NCBI GenBank assembly: GCA_947501045.1
Contig: CANMUI010000001.1
Span: 1,054,001 to 1,118,000, forward strand
Direction of reading: 5' to 3'
Length of the DNA stretch: 64,000 nucleotides
From: an uncultured Psychrobacter sp.
GTDB lineage: Bacteria; Pseudomonadota; Gammaproteobacteria; Pseudomonadales; Moraxellaceae
Within the stretch, counting starts at the first letter, position 1; every line of letters begins with the position of its first letter. Below are positions 7,969-16,405 of the stretch, in pieces. A model generated the notes under the pieces. It did no database searches. It was not told the DNA's origin and saw nothing but the letters and a program-made list of their open reading frames with translations. Both the position numbers and the translations under genes were made by a program.

Positions 7969-9576
7969 ATGTCATCTTCTCACACGTCCTCTTCCGAGCA
8001 ACTGCCGCGCTTATCGCTTATGCCACCTTGGTACTATCGGTTTATTATCACTATTTTAAAACCTTTGTACCGGATACAGGTATGGCGCCGCTCGCACAAG
8101 CGCGACAACTATCATCAAGAGGTGGCACAGCGCTTTGGTAAACATTATCCGCCGCGTCCTACAGCTAGCATTGTCGACAACGTTGCCGATAATACTGACA
8201 ACAATATTATTAACAACAAAGTCATTTGGTGTCATGCCGTCTCTTTAGGGGAGACCAATACTGCCGCGCCGCTTTTAGATGCTCTGCTAGCAAAAGGCTA
8301 TCGAATTTGGCTGACCAATACCACTCAGACTGGGTTTGCGCGCGGAGCTAGCCGCTTTGCTGATGAGATCGCACAAGGGCGCATGAGCCACAGCTATGTT
8401 CCTGTTGATAGCCCAGCGGTGATAGAGACTTTCCTAGCGCATGTGCAGCCCATAGCCGCGTTATTTGTTGAAACCGAGCTGTGGGCCAATATTCTTGCCA
8501 TCCTATCGCAAAAAAACATTGCAAGTATTTTGGTCAATGGCCGGTTGTCCGAGGCGTCCTTTATGCGCTATCAAAAGATTAGCGCGGTAAGTACCAGCAT
8601 GATGCAGAATCTAACCCTGATTATCGCGCAAGACGAGGACTCAGCGAAACGGTTTCGACAACTAGGAGCGCAAAGCGCGCAAATACGCGTTGCCGGGTCT
8701 TTGAAATGGGTCATTAATACACCACAAACTACCATGCCGCAAATGAATAGTACAAATAATAAGAACCCTGCTGAGCTACAGCCTGTTGAACAAAACCCTA
8801 CTGAACAAGTAATAAGTGCATCAGCTAATGAGCTAAACACGCTAGCAAATCGTCCAGTATGGATAGCGGCCAGTACGCACAGCGGCGAGGAGGAGACTGC
8901 GCTTATATGGCAACAGCAATTATTAGCCGTAGCAGAGCTTAAGGAGACGTTATTGATTATTGTGCCACGTCATCCTGAGCGTTTCGACGAGGTGGCAAGC
9001 CTCATTGAGCAATCAGGATTACAGATGGCGCGGCGTAGTCAAGAAGATGCACTCACAGCGCAAACGCAAGTGTATTTGGCAGATACTATGGGTGAGCTGA
9101 TGCATTGGTATGCTCAGGCCAATGTGGCGTTAGTTGGTGGCTCTTTAGTCGATATTGGTGGCCACAATCCAGTAGAACCGACTAGCGTAGCCACTCCAGT
9201 ACTGATGGGTAGATACACACAATCGTGTCAAAGCGTGGTCGATAAGCTGGCAAGCGTGGGAGCGTTATATCAGCCCGATAATGAGTTCTATCAGGCTATT
9301 GAAACCTTTGGTAATCCACCGCCACAAGCGAATCAAGTGGTACCAAACAAGGAGCAGTCGCAGCATTCAAAGGATATTGACTCACAGGATGCTGAGCTTA
9401 TTTATCAGCAGTTGCAGTTTTGGCTTAGTCATTTGCAAGTAGCAAAGCAAGCGGGGCAGGCAGGCAGACATCTAACCACTCAGCAGCAATTAGTATTGAC
9501 GCGCCAGTTGTCTATGATAGAGACTACCATTGAAAAAACTGGCGGCAAAAAAGCTGTAAGCGATGAGACGTTATGA
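7969..9576 (+). CDS. waaA: 3-deoxy-D-manno-octulosonic acid (Kdo) transferase
   Basis: WaaA moves Kdo from CMP-Kdo to lipid IV-A at the cytoplasmic face of the inner membrane, starting the LPS core. The N-terminal anchor (YYRFIITILKPLYRIQVW) is followed by a GT-B glycosyltransferase (GT30) with VSLGETN, the conserved VETELWANIL, GRLS, and the C-terminal GGSLVDIGGHNPVEP. At 535 residues it is about 100 longer than E. coli WaaA: low-complexity inserts lie near residues 55-85, 250-290 and 445-475. The stop overlaps the start of rsmE by 4 bp (ATGA), implying translational coupling. Confidence 0.93.
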   Translation: MSSSHTSSSEQLPRLSLMPPWYYRFIITILKPLYRIQVWRRSHKRDNYHQEVAQRFGKHYPPRPTASIVDNVADNTDNNIINNKVIWCHAVSLGETNTAAPLLDALLAKGYRIWLTNTTQTGFARGASRFADEIAQGRMSHSYVPVDSPAVIETFLAHVQPIAALFVETELWANILAILSQKNIASILVNGRLSEASFMRYQKISAVSTSMMQNLTLIIAQDEDSAKRFRQLGAQSAQIRVAGSLKWVINTPQTTMPQMNSTNNKNPAELQPVEQNPTEQVISASANELNTLANRPVWIAASTHSGEEETALIWQQQLLAVAELKETLLIIVPRHPERFDEVASLIEQSGLQMARRSQEDALTAQTQVYLADTMGELMHWYAQANVALVGGSLVDIGGHNPVEPTSVATPVLMGRYTQSCQSVVDKLASVGALYQPDNEFYQAIETFGNPPPQANQVVPNKEQSQHSKDIDSQDAELIYQQLQFWLSHLQVAKQAGQAGRHLTTQQQLVLTRQLSMIETTIEKTGGKKAVSDETL

Positions 9577-10358
9577 ATTGTATAGTATTACCAGAAGCTA
9601 ATTTTACCCAGACTGCTGCTCAGATCCATAACCCGGCACAAATTGAGCATATAATCAAAGTACTGGGTCTAAAAGTTGGTGATGTCTTAAAAATAGGTCA
9701 GCTGGATGGCAACTTAGGTACCGCCATAATTGATAAAATTGCTGCCGATACTATTCAGCTAAGTGATGTTCAACTTGATATAGCACCGCCGCCAAAGTTA
9801 GAGGTTACAGTCATCTTAGCCTTGCCGCGTCCTAAAGTCTTGCGCCGCCTAATAATGGATATGACGGCGTTAGGCGTGCGCGATATTGTGCTTATAAACA
9901 GCTATCGCACGCAAAAAAGCTACTGGCAAAGCCCAATGCTGGCGCGCATGGATGAATTTATACTAGAGGGGCTACAACAAGGGGTCGATACGGTAGCGCC
10001 TACTATTAGCCTACAAAAACGCTTTAAACCTTTTGTCGAAGATAATCTTGCCAGTCTTATTAGCAAGAGTGCGGTAGTGGCCCATCCTTATAGTGAGCTA
10101 TCCTTTGTCCAATATTTACAGCAGCTAGAGTCATCATCAGAATCTAATGCATCTATAAAAGCTGACTCTGTAAAAACTATCTTACCAAGCGTGGTTTGCA
10201 TTGGTAGCGAGGGCGGTTGGATTGATTATGAGATCAATTTATTAGCCGCTCAAGGCTGTCAGGCAGTTAGTATCGGCTCTCGAATACTGCGTACCGAAGC
10301 GGCGGTCAATGTTATGCTTGGGCAATGGCTACTGCATAGTCAAAACAGTAATACATAA
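9573..10358 (+). CDS. rsmE: 16S rRNA (uracil1498-N3)-methyltransferase
   Basis: RsmE methylates N3 of U1498 in 16S rRNA of the 30S subunit. The 261-residue product has the N-terminal PUA-like domain (HIIKVLGLKVGDVLKIGQ) and the C-terminal SPOUT/trefoil-knot methylase with the SAM-binding sequence CIGSEGGW and, at the knot, GSRILRTEAAV. Length is close to the usual 240-250. The gene starts inside the waaA stop codon, so it depends on waaA translation; this pairing of an LPS and an rRNA gene appears to be local. Confidence 0.93.
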   Translation: MNCIVLPEANFTQTAAQIHNPAQIEHIIKVLGLKVGDVLKIGQLDGNLGTAIIDKIAADTIQLSDVQLDIAPPPKLEVTVILALPRPKVLRRLIMDMTALGVRDIVLINSYRTQKSYWQSPMLARMDEFILEGLQQGVDTVAPTISLQKRFKPFVEDNLASLISKSAVVAHPYSELSFVQYLQQLESSSESNASIKADSVKTILPSVVCIGSEGGWIDYEINLLAAQGCQAVSIGSRILRTEAAVNVMLGQWLLHSQNSNT

Positions 10359-10463
10359 CTGCAACTAAGGCCATGACAGATGAGCAAAGCTAAGGCACAA
10401 GTGAGATAAAAATCAATGACAACCTCCTAAAATAACTTAGAAGGTTAGTTTCAATAAATGATT

Positions 10464-10482
10464 GATAATTAATATCATTTGC
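10464..10482. promoter_or_regulatory. Fur-box-like sequence upstream of the iron importer
   Basis: GATAATTAATATCATTTGC matches the classical 19-bp Fur consensus at 14 positions by eye, with the GATAAT half intact. It lies 101 bp upstream of the substrate-binding protein start, a sensible place for iron repression. Confidence 0.6.
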
Positions 10483-10582
10483 ATTAGTATATCGTTTACG
10501 TTTACTTGCCATTATTTAATCCAATAATGAGTCGTTATTGTATTCTAATCCCTCTATTTGTATCACGGTTACGGAGAATATC

Positions 10583-11725
10583 ATGTCATTAAATATGGCT
10601 ACCGCACACCCTTTATCTAATCGCTCTATTAAAGCTGGTTTATCTGTTGCTGTATGTAGCATGATGCTAGGTCTAGCAGGTTGTAATAACGCTAATGATA
10701 CCTCAAGTACTACTGAGACAACAGATACGCCCGTAACTACTGAGCAAAATGAGGGCACAGATGCGACTACTGCCAATAATGATCAAAATAATCAGACAGT
10801 GACCATTTATTCATCCCGTAACGAACAATTAATCAAGCCTTTATTAGATAAATATACCGAAGAGACAGGCGTTAATATTGAGCTTGTCACCGATAGTACC
10901 GGCCCTTTAATGGCACGTTTGGAAGCTGAAGGTCAGAATACGCCAGCCGATATGTTGTTGACAGTTGATGCTGGTAATCTGTGGCAAGCGGCGCAGCAAG
11001 GTCTATTGCAGCCTGTTGCCTCTGAGGTTTTAGAGAGCAATGTACCGGCAAAATACCGTGATCCGGATGGCAATTGGACAGGGCTATCACTACGTGCGCG
11101 GACGATATTTTATGATCCGAGCAAAGTAGATGCCTCCGAGCTGTCCACTTATGCTGATCTTGCCGATCCAAAATGGAAAGGTAAGCTGTGTCTGCGTACC
11201 TCAAAAAAGGTGTATAATCAATCGCTGGTTGCTAGTATGATTGAGCATTTGGGTGCAGACAGAACGGAGGAGATCATACGCGGCTGGGTTGATAACTTAG
11301 CTACGGATGTTTTTAGTGATGATACCAGTATGCTCGAGGCTATTGCTGCCGGTCAGTGTGAGGTAGGTGTTGCCAATAGCTATTACTATGGCCGTATTCT
11401 TGATGAAAATCCTGATTTCCCAGTAGAGATATTTTGGGCCAATCAAGATACTACAGGCACTCATGTCAACGTATCGGGTGCAGGCGTAATAGCAAGTTCA
11501 GACAATCCAGATGGTGCGCTTAAGCTTATGGAATGGTTGTCATCCGACGAAGCGCAAGGTATTTATGCCAGCTCTGACAAAGAGTTTCCAGTAAAAGAGG
11601 GCGTTGATGAGTCAGATATGCTCAGATCTTGGGGTCAGTTCAAACAAGACGATATAAATGTACAAAAATTTGGTGCCCTGCAAACTGAGGCGATCCAAAT
11701 GATGGATAAAGCTGGTTATAAATAA
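10583..11725 (+). CDS. Ferric-iron ABC transporter substrate-binding lipoprotein
   Basis: This 380-residue product (from ATG 10583, behind GGAGAA) is the periplasmic receptor of a ferric-iron importer of the FbpA/AfuA/FutA group. Residues 1-35 are a lipoprotein signal with lipobox LAGC, so the protein is probably tethered to a membrane. An acidic T/N-rich linker (about 35-70) leads to the binding domain with VTIYSSRNEQLIKPLL, the family start, and the Tyr-pair region ANSYYYGRIL, where the adjacent tyrosines are typical Fe3+ ligands. The permease and ATPase follow on the same strand. The Fur-like box upstream supports iron control. An earlier in-frame start at 10538 would spoil the signal peptide. 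Confidence 0.9.
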   Translation: MSLNMATAHPLSNRSIKAGLSVAVCSMMLGLAGCNNANDTSSTTETTDTPVTTEQNEGTDATTANNDQNNQTVTIYSSRNEQLIKPLLDKYTEETGVNIELVTDSTGPLMARLEAEGQNTPADMLLTVDAGNLWQAAQQGLLQPVASEVLESNVPAKYRDPDGNWTGLSLRARTIFYDPSKVDASELSTYADLADPKWKGKLCLRTSKKVYNQSLVASMIEHLGADRTEEIIRGWVDNLATDVFSDDTSMLEAIAAGQCEVGVANSYYYGRILDENPDFPVEIFWANQDTTGTHVNVSGAGVIASSDNPDGALKLMEWLSSDEAQGIYASSDKEFPVKEGVDESDMLRSWGQFKQDDINVQKFGALQTEAIQMMDKAGYK

Positions 11726-11744
11726 GCTATTTAGACGGTACAAT

Positions 11745-11767
11745 AAAGCTCACACATAGTGAGCTTT
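11745..11767 (+). other. Intercistronic stem-loop between binding protein and permease genes
   Basis: A perfect 9-bp stem (AAAGCTCAC/GTGAGCTTT) with a 5-nt loop begins 20 bp after the binding-protein stop. No T-tract follows, so it is unlikely to be a full terminator. Such hairpins often protect the upstream mRNA and raise binding-protein levels over the permease. Confidence 0.6.
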
Positions 11768-11814
11768 GGAAGTCAGAAGTCAGATAAGGTGTCTGATAAA
11801 GGTGATGATCTATT

Positions 11815-13494
11815 ATGGTAATGACAAAAGCGCCTACTACTAAGGACAATACTGTCGATCAACATAATGCTGCCAGTGACATCTATATGGTCAGCAAAGA
11901 TCATACCATCCAAAAGCGTATCCTCTCGAAATCAGTCCTAGGGCTGATTTCGTTGTTTATGCTGATACCGATTTTGATTGTGCTGTTATCATGGACGCAG
12001 CCTGTCGCTGACATTTGGGAGCACATGACAGATTATGTGCTGCCACAAGTGCTCAAAAATACCGCTATTTTATTGATAATGGTCACCGTTATTGCTGGTA
12101 GTATCGGCACCTTACTGGCTTGGGTGACGAGCATGTACCGTTTCCCCGGGCAGCGGTTTTTTGCGTGGGCGTTGATGCTACCGCTGGCTATGCCGGCTTA
12201 TGTGCTGGCTTTTGTTACTGTTGGTATCGTTGATTTCAGCGGCCCTTTGCAGACGGCGCTGCGTGATATGGGTATTAGTACGGGTATCCCTTCTGTACGC
12301 AATGTCTGGGGCGCAGGGCTTATATTGTCATTAGCTTTTTATCCTTATGTCTATTTGCTTGCCCGCCAAGCGTTTTTGTCGCAAGGTCGCCGCGCTATTG
12401 AAGCTGGCCAGATGCTAGGGCTTAACCGCAGCCAAGTGTTGTTTCGTTTGGCTTTACCGCAAGCACTACCTTGGATCATTGGCGGCTTGTTGCTTGCCAG
12501 TATGGAGGCTTTGGCAGATTTTGGTGCGGTATCGGTATTTAACGTCGATACTTTTACCACTGCCATTTATAAAGCTTGGTTTGGGTTTTTTAGTCTAACT
12601 ACCGCCGCGCAGCTGGCAGCGTTATTGATAGGCGTGGTCTTTATCGTGGTATTGTTCGAGCAGTATTGGCAGGCAAGGCGCGGTAATCCAGAAGCGCAAG
12701 GCAGCAAACGCCGCTTGGAGACTAGCACGCCTGCCAAGCTTGCCATGACGCTGCTATGTACCACCGTATTTTTGATTGCTTTTTTAGTACCGTTTTTGCA
12801 GCTGATCTATTGGACAGCAATGAATTTTCGCCAAGATTTTGATGCGCGTTACATTGATTTTGTGACCAACAGTTTAATGATTGCCAGTATGACCACGCTA
12901 CTGATTGCCTTTTTAGCGATTATTATTGCGTGGATTAAGCGTCAGTATACTGATAAATCGACCAAGATTATGACCACTTTGGCCAACTTAGGTTATGTAG
13001 TACCAGGTACTGTCTTGGCTGTAGGTGTATTTATTCCTATCGCTTGGCTTGACAATCAAATGATCGCTATTGGACTTACCTCGCAGCAAGTGTTGTCAGG
13101 TAGCGTGATTGTTATGCTATTAGCCCTCTCAACACGCTTTATGACGGTCAGCTTTCAGCCTATAGATCGTCAGCTGCAGCGCTTAACGGTTAATCAAGAA
13201 GCGGCGGCAAAATTGTTAAGTGACAGTGCTTTACAGCGCTGGCGCCAAGTAGTGTTACCGGTGCTCAAACCTGGTATGTTGACCGCTTTATTGATGGGCT
13301 TTGTAGAAGTAATGAAAGAGATGCCCATCACCCTTATGACCCGGCGTCAAGGCTGGGATACGCTGGCGGTGCGAGTATTCGAGATGACCAGTGAAGGCAT
13401 GTGGGGACGCGCGGCATTGCCAAGCCTACTGATCGTACTCGTGGGATTGCTTCCTGTATGGATATTGCTGCGTCAAAGTGACAAAAATGGCTAG
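11815..13494 (+). CDS. Ferric-iron ABC transporter, fused two-domain permease
   Basis: The 559-residue membrane protein contains two homologous permease halves (about 45-290 and 310-555), as in FbpB/SfuB, each of about six helices with an EAA-type loop: EAGQMLGLNRSQVLFRLALPQALP in the first half and QEAAAKLLSDSALQRWRQVVLPVLKP in the second. These loops contact the ATPase. It forms the Fe3+ channel between the upstream binding protein and the downstream ATPase. The first 40 residues are a polar cytoplasmic extension. ATG 11815 (or the ATG two codons later) follows AAGG at long spacing. Confidence 0.92.
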   Translation: MVMTKAPTTKDNTVDQHNAASDIYMVSKDHTIQKRILSKSVLGLISLFMLIPILIVLLSWTQPVADIWEHMTDYVLPQVLKNTAILLIMVTVIAGSIGTLLAWVTSMYRFPGQRFFAWALMLPLAMPAYVLAFVTVGIVDFSGPLQTALRDMGISTGIPSVRNVWGAGLILSLAFYPYVYLLARQAFLSQGRRAIEAGQMLGLNRSQVLFRLALPQALPWIIGGLLLASMEALADFGAVSVFNVDTFTTAIYKAWFGFFSLTTAAQLAALLIGVVFIVVLFEQYWQARRGNPEAQGSKRRLETSTPAKLAMTLLCTTVFLIAFLVPFLQLIYWTAMNFRQDFDARYIDFVTNSLMIASMTTLLIAFLAIIIAWIKRQYTDKSTKIMTTLANLGYVVPGTVLAVGVFIPIAWLDNQMIAIGLTSQQVLSGSVIVMLLALSTRFMTVSFQPIDRQLQRLTVNQEAAAKLLSDSALQRWRQVVLPVLKPGMLTALLMGFVEVMKEMPITLMTRRQGWDTLAVRVFEMTSEGMWGRAALPSLLIVLVGLLPVWILLRQSDKNG

Positions 13495-13574
13495 TTAACC
13501 AATCAAGAGCATTCACGTCATAGCTGTAGAACCACTATGTTTTTCCAATTATTAATAGCTCACTGGTAATAATT

Positions 13575-14978
13575 ATGTATACTGACTTGATCGACGAAAA
13601 AGCAAGTAGTAAAGACCAAAGCACGGCAGATACTAAGGCACGGCTCAATGAGAGCCAAAACGATAAAAGTGCTAAAGCCACTAGTAGTATACCAACGTCT
13701 GTGCCAGCGTCAATAATAGTGGATCATCATACCCGTCAAAAACACCGATTATCAAAACATCAGCCATCGAAACATAGTCACGACTATAAAAAACAAATAG
13801 CAGACCCAATCGACGAAAACCCTTATTTTAACGTTAGCAATTTAGTGGTGGGTTATGATGATATAACTATCGTCGATGGGTTGTCGCTCACTTTGCAACA
13901 GGGTGAGATTGGTTGCTTTTTGGGTTATAGCGGCTGTGGTAAAACGACCGCTCTACGCGCTATTGCAGGTCTTGAGCCTACGCGTCAAGGTACTATTAGT
14001 CTAAACAATCAGCGCTTAACGGAGAAAAACGAGCGTACTTCTTTTGCCGTAGCGCCTGCCAAACGCGGTATGGGTATGGTGTTCCAAGATTATGCATTGT
14101 TTGGTCATTTAACAGTCGCCAAAAACATCGCTTTTGGTCTTAACAGCTGGCCTGCCACCGATAAAAAGGCGCGAGTGGCGGAGATGCTCACGCTAGTTGG
14201 TTTAACCAAACATGCCAACAAGCGTCCAGCTGAGCTTTCAGGAGGTCAGCAGCAGCGCGTGGCACTAGCGCGCGCCTTAGCGCCCAAACCCAAACTATTA
14301 TTGCTTGATGAGCCGTTCTCTAATCTGGATGTGGTACTGCGTGAGTCGCTGGCTATGAGCGTGCGTGACATTCTAAAACGCACCCATACGACGGCTATAT
14401 TAGTTACTCATGATCAAAACGAAGCTTTTGCTATTGCCGATAAAGTTGGCGTTATGCATAAAGGCGAGCTAGTACAATGGGCAACACCAAGCGAGCTGTA
14501 CCATGAGCCTGTCAGCCCTTTTGTTGCTGAGTTTGTAGGTGAGGGCGCGATGATAGATGGCATCATTAAAGAAGGTCATGTTGAGACCGCGCTTGGTGAT
14601 ATTTATCGGCGTATGGAGGTCTATGATGCCTCAGGTCAGCCGCAGTACTGCGAATATGATTACCCTAACGGCACCCCGATCAAGGTCTTGGTACGCCCCG
14701 ATGATATTATTCATGATGATGATAGTACCCAGACTGCGTTAGTGATCGGACGCGTCTTTCGCGGTGCCAACTATCTGTATCGCTTGCAACTTGACGATGG
14801 TCAAACGGTTTTATCGCTAGTAGCCAGCCATCACAATCATGAAATTGGCAGTCATATTGGTATTTTGCCTTTGCTGGAGCACGTAGTGGTATTTGATGAA
14901 AAAGACATCAACGCTACCACGTGGTCAGAATATGATAAACCGCTTAGTAGCTCTCGATTAAATACGCCTCTTACTTAA
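13575..14978 (+). CDS. Ferric-iron ABC transporter ATP-binding protein with His-rich N-terminal extension
   Basis: This 467-residue protein energises the importer encoded just upstream. From about residue 84 it is a canonical FbpC-type ATPase: Walker A GYSGCGKTT, Q-loop VFQDYALF, signature LSGGQQQRVALARALA, Walker B LLLLDEP, switch His in LVTHDQNEAFAIAD, then a C-terminal TOBE-like domain (about 330-450) with RPDDIIHDDD. The unusual part is the first 80 residues: a disordered-looking segment with six His between residues 51 and 69. Family members normally start near residue 85. No good ribosome site is visible at 13575, so a later start is possible, although no ATG occurs in frame before the ATPase core in the part I read. 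Confidence 0.9.
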   Translation: MYTDLIDEKASSKDQSTADTKARLNESQNDKSAKATSSIPTSVPASIIVDHHTRQKHRLSKHQPSKHSHDYKKQIADPIDENPYFNVSNLVVGYDDITIVDGLSLTLQQGEIGCFLGYSGCGKTTALRAIAGLEPTRQGTISLNNQRLTEKNERTSFAVAPAKRGMGMVFQDYALFGHLTVAKNIAFGLNSWPATDKKARVAEMLTLVGLTKHANKRPAELSGGQQQRVALARALAPKPKLLLLDEPFSNLDVVLRESLAMSVRDILKRTHTTAILVTHDQNEAFAIADKVGVMHKGELVQWATPSELYHEPVSPFVAEFVGEGAMIDGIIKEGHVETALGDIYRRMEVYDASGQPQYCEYDYPNGTPIKVLVRPDDIIHDDDSTQTALVIGRVFRGANYLYRLQLDDGQTVLSLVASHHNHEIGSHIGILPLLEHVVVFDEKDINATTWSEYDKPLSSSRLNTPLT

Positions 14979-15020
14979 AACGGTCTTATAGTTAAAGAAA
15001 GAGCGAATGGTAAGAAAAGA

Positions 15021-15866
15021 TTAGCCGCTACAAGTTGCCATAATGTGTAAATAACGCCCAAGCCACTTATAAGGCGCTTGGCGCGAATAGCGCAGCTCCA
15101 TGCGAATGACCGCTTCAGGATCGTTGTGACCGCCGCGCTTCAATGGCGCATAATCATGAAAGACCCGTAGCCCACTCTCTAGCACTATTTTATAATCATG
15201 CTGTTGTAACCAAGACTCAACTTCTAAGCGCGCAACCGGATGATTAGGGGTCAGGCTTTTCTTATTATCTGCTTGGTAATCGGTTTTATCCAGTAAGTTA
15301 AAATTGCCCATAATTAAATTACGATAATCAAAGCTGGCTGGATTATAAAAACACAATGACAATACGCCGTTAATGCTTAAATGCTGATCAAAAAAATCCA
15401 TAATTGCTGCAGGTTTTGCCAGCCATTCAAGCAGCGCGTGACACAGTATCAAATCAAATTTATCAGTAGCCAGCTTGTCCTTGAGTTCTTGGTAAGGACA
15501 GACGTACCAAGTAATATCAAGGCTAGTACCAACTCGGTCTGCCGCCGTCCTTGCTTGTTTTTTGGCTTTGGTAAGCATGTTCTCTGAAATATCGTTAATC
15601 ACCAGACTATGACCCTGCTCAGCAAGCGCTATAGCAATCTGTGCTAGCCCTGCACCCACATCTAAAATGCGTAGCGGACGTCCCAAATTTATGCTCATCT
15701 GCTCAGTATATTCAAAGATATCACGGCGCAGTACCGCTAGCCTGATCTCGCCTTTGAGACCACCATAAACCTTTTTTTCAAAGTGATCGGCGATGGCATC
15801 AAAGCTGCGATCACTGTGATCACTGCGCTTATCCGCTACTACTGTCTGATCTTTTTCGTTTATCAT
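15021..15866 (-). CDS. cmoM: tRNA U34 carboxymethyl (cmo5U) methyltransferase
   Basis: CmoM (formerly SmtA) methylates 5-carboxymethoxyuridine at the wobble position of certain tRNAs, including tRNA-Val and tRNA-Leu species read by UAC and UAG anticodons. The product (281 residues) has a class I SAM fold: RSFDAIADHFEKKVYGGLKG at the start, motif I ILDVGAGLAQIAIALAEQGH, HALLEWLAKP, CFYNP, GNFN, and the C-terminal LRVFHDY and LGRYLHIMA, all recalled from the E. coli protein. The frame extends to a TTG at 15911; ATG 15866 fits the homologue better. A small membrane-protein gene lies upstream on the same strand. Confidence 0.88.
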   Translation of the reverse strand: MINEKDQTVVADKRSDHSDRSFDAIADHFEKKVYGGLKGEIRLAVLRRDIFEYTEQMSINLGRPLRILDVGAGLAQIAIALAEQGHSLVINDISENMLTKAKKQARTAADRVGTSLDITWYVCPYQELKDKLATDKFDLILCHALLEWLAKPAAIMDFFDQHLSINGVLSLCFYNPASFDYRNLIMGNFNLLDKTDYQADNKKSLTPNHPVARLEVESWLQQHDYKIVLESGLRVFHDYAPLKRGGHNDPEAVIRMELRYSRQAPYKWLGRYLHIMATCSG

Positions 15867-15926
15867 TGCTTTTATATCTACTGTCTTTATGTATATTGAT
15901 ACGAGTGGCAAATTTAAAAAAGTTAC

Positions 15927-16202
15927 TTAACGCTGCCGTTTAATGACCCACTGAAAGATCAATTTAGATATGGTAATCACCACAAATACCACTCCGATAA
16001 ATACCCAAATACCCGTATCTAGCAATTGTTCTCGATAAGCCTGCGCCAAATAAGCAGACAAACCCATAGCTACTAGCAGCGAACCCCAGCGAATAAAAGG
16101 TAGAGAGCGATAATTATGAGTGGGGAAGCGGTACGCATAGTCGCTTGAAAAGCTGTACAGCACCATTGCTAATATCCAGATGATAGCAAGAAAGGTATCC
16201 AT
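15927..16202 (-). CDS. Small membrane protein of unknown function
   Basis: This 91-residue protein is not recognised. It has three hydrophobic stretches: residues 3-20, about 42-56 and about 66-86, with a basic C-terminus (VIKRQR), suggesting an inner-membrane protein of two or three helices. It begins at ATG 16202 and ends 16 bp before the longest possible cmoM frame (61 bp before its likely ATG), so the two are probably cotranscribed. A link with tRNA modification is not implied. Confidence 0.65.
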   Translation of the reverse strand: MDTFLAIIWILAMVLYSFSSDYAYRFPTHNYRSLPFIRWGSLLVAMGLSAYLAQAYREQLLDTGIWVFIGVVFVVITISKLIFQWVIKRQR

Positions 16203-16405
16203 ATAATTGCCTGTGTAATAATTATTTATCTAAGAAATACTGAGTAGGCAACGAATAGATATGACGGTTGCTCACAAAGTATGTAGTAGCTTTTTATAAC
16301 CTTTTACGGTATAAACAGTAGGGTGCAAGACACAATATTTGTTAGATCTTGCCGATTAAGAAGTCTATATCACTTTTTGTGTAAATACTGCTAAGGATAG
16401 CAATT

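Noticed and set aside
10421..10446. Stem-loop after rsmE
   Set aside because: A C-A mismatch in the stem and no T-run; not called as a terminator.
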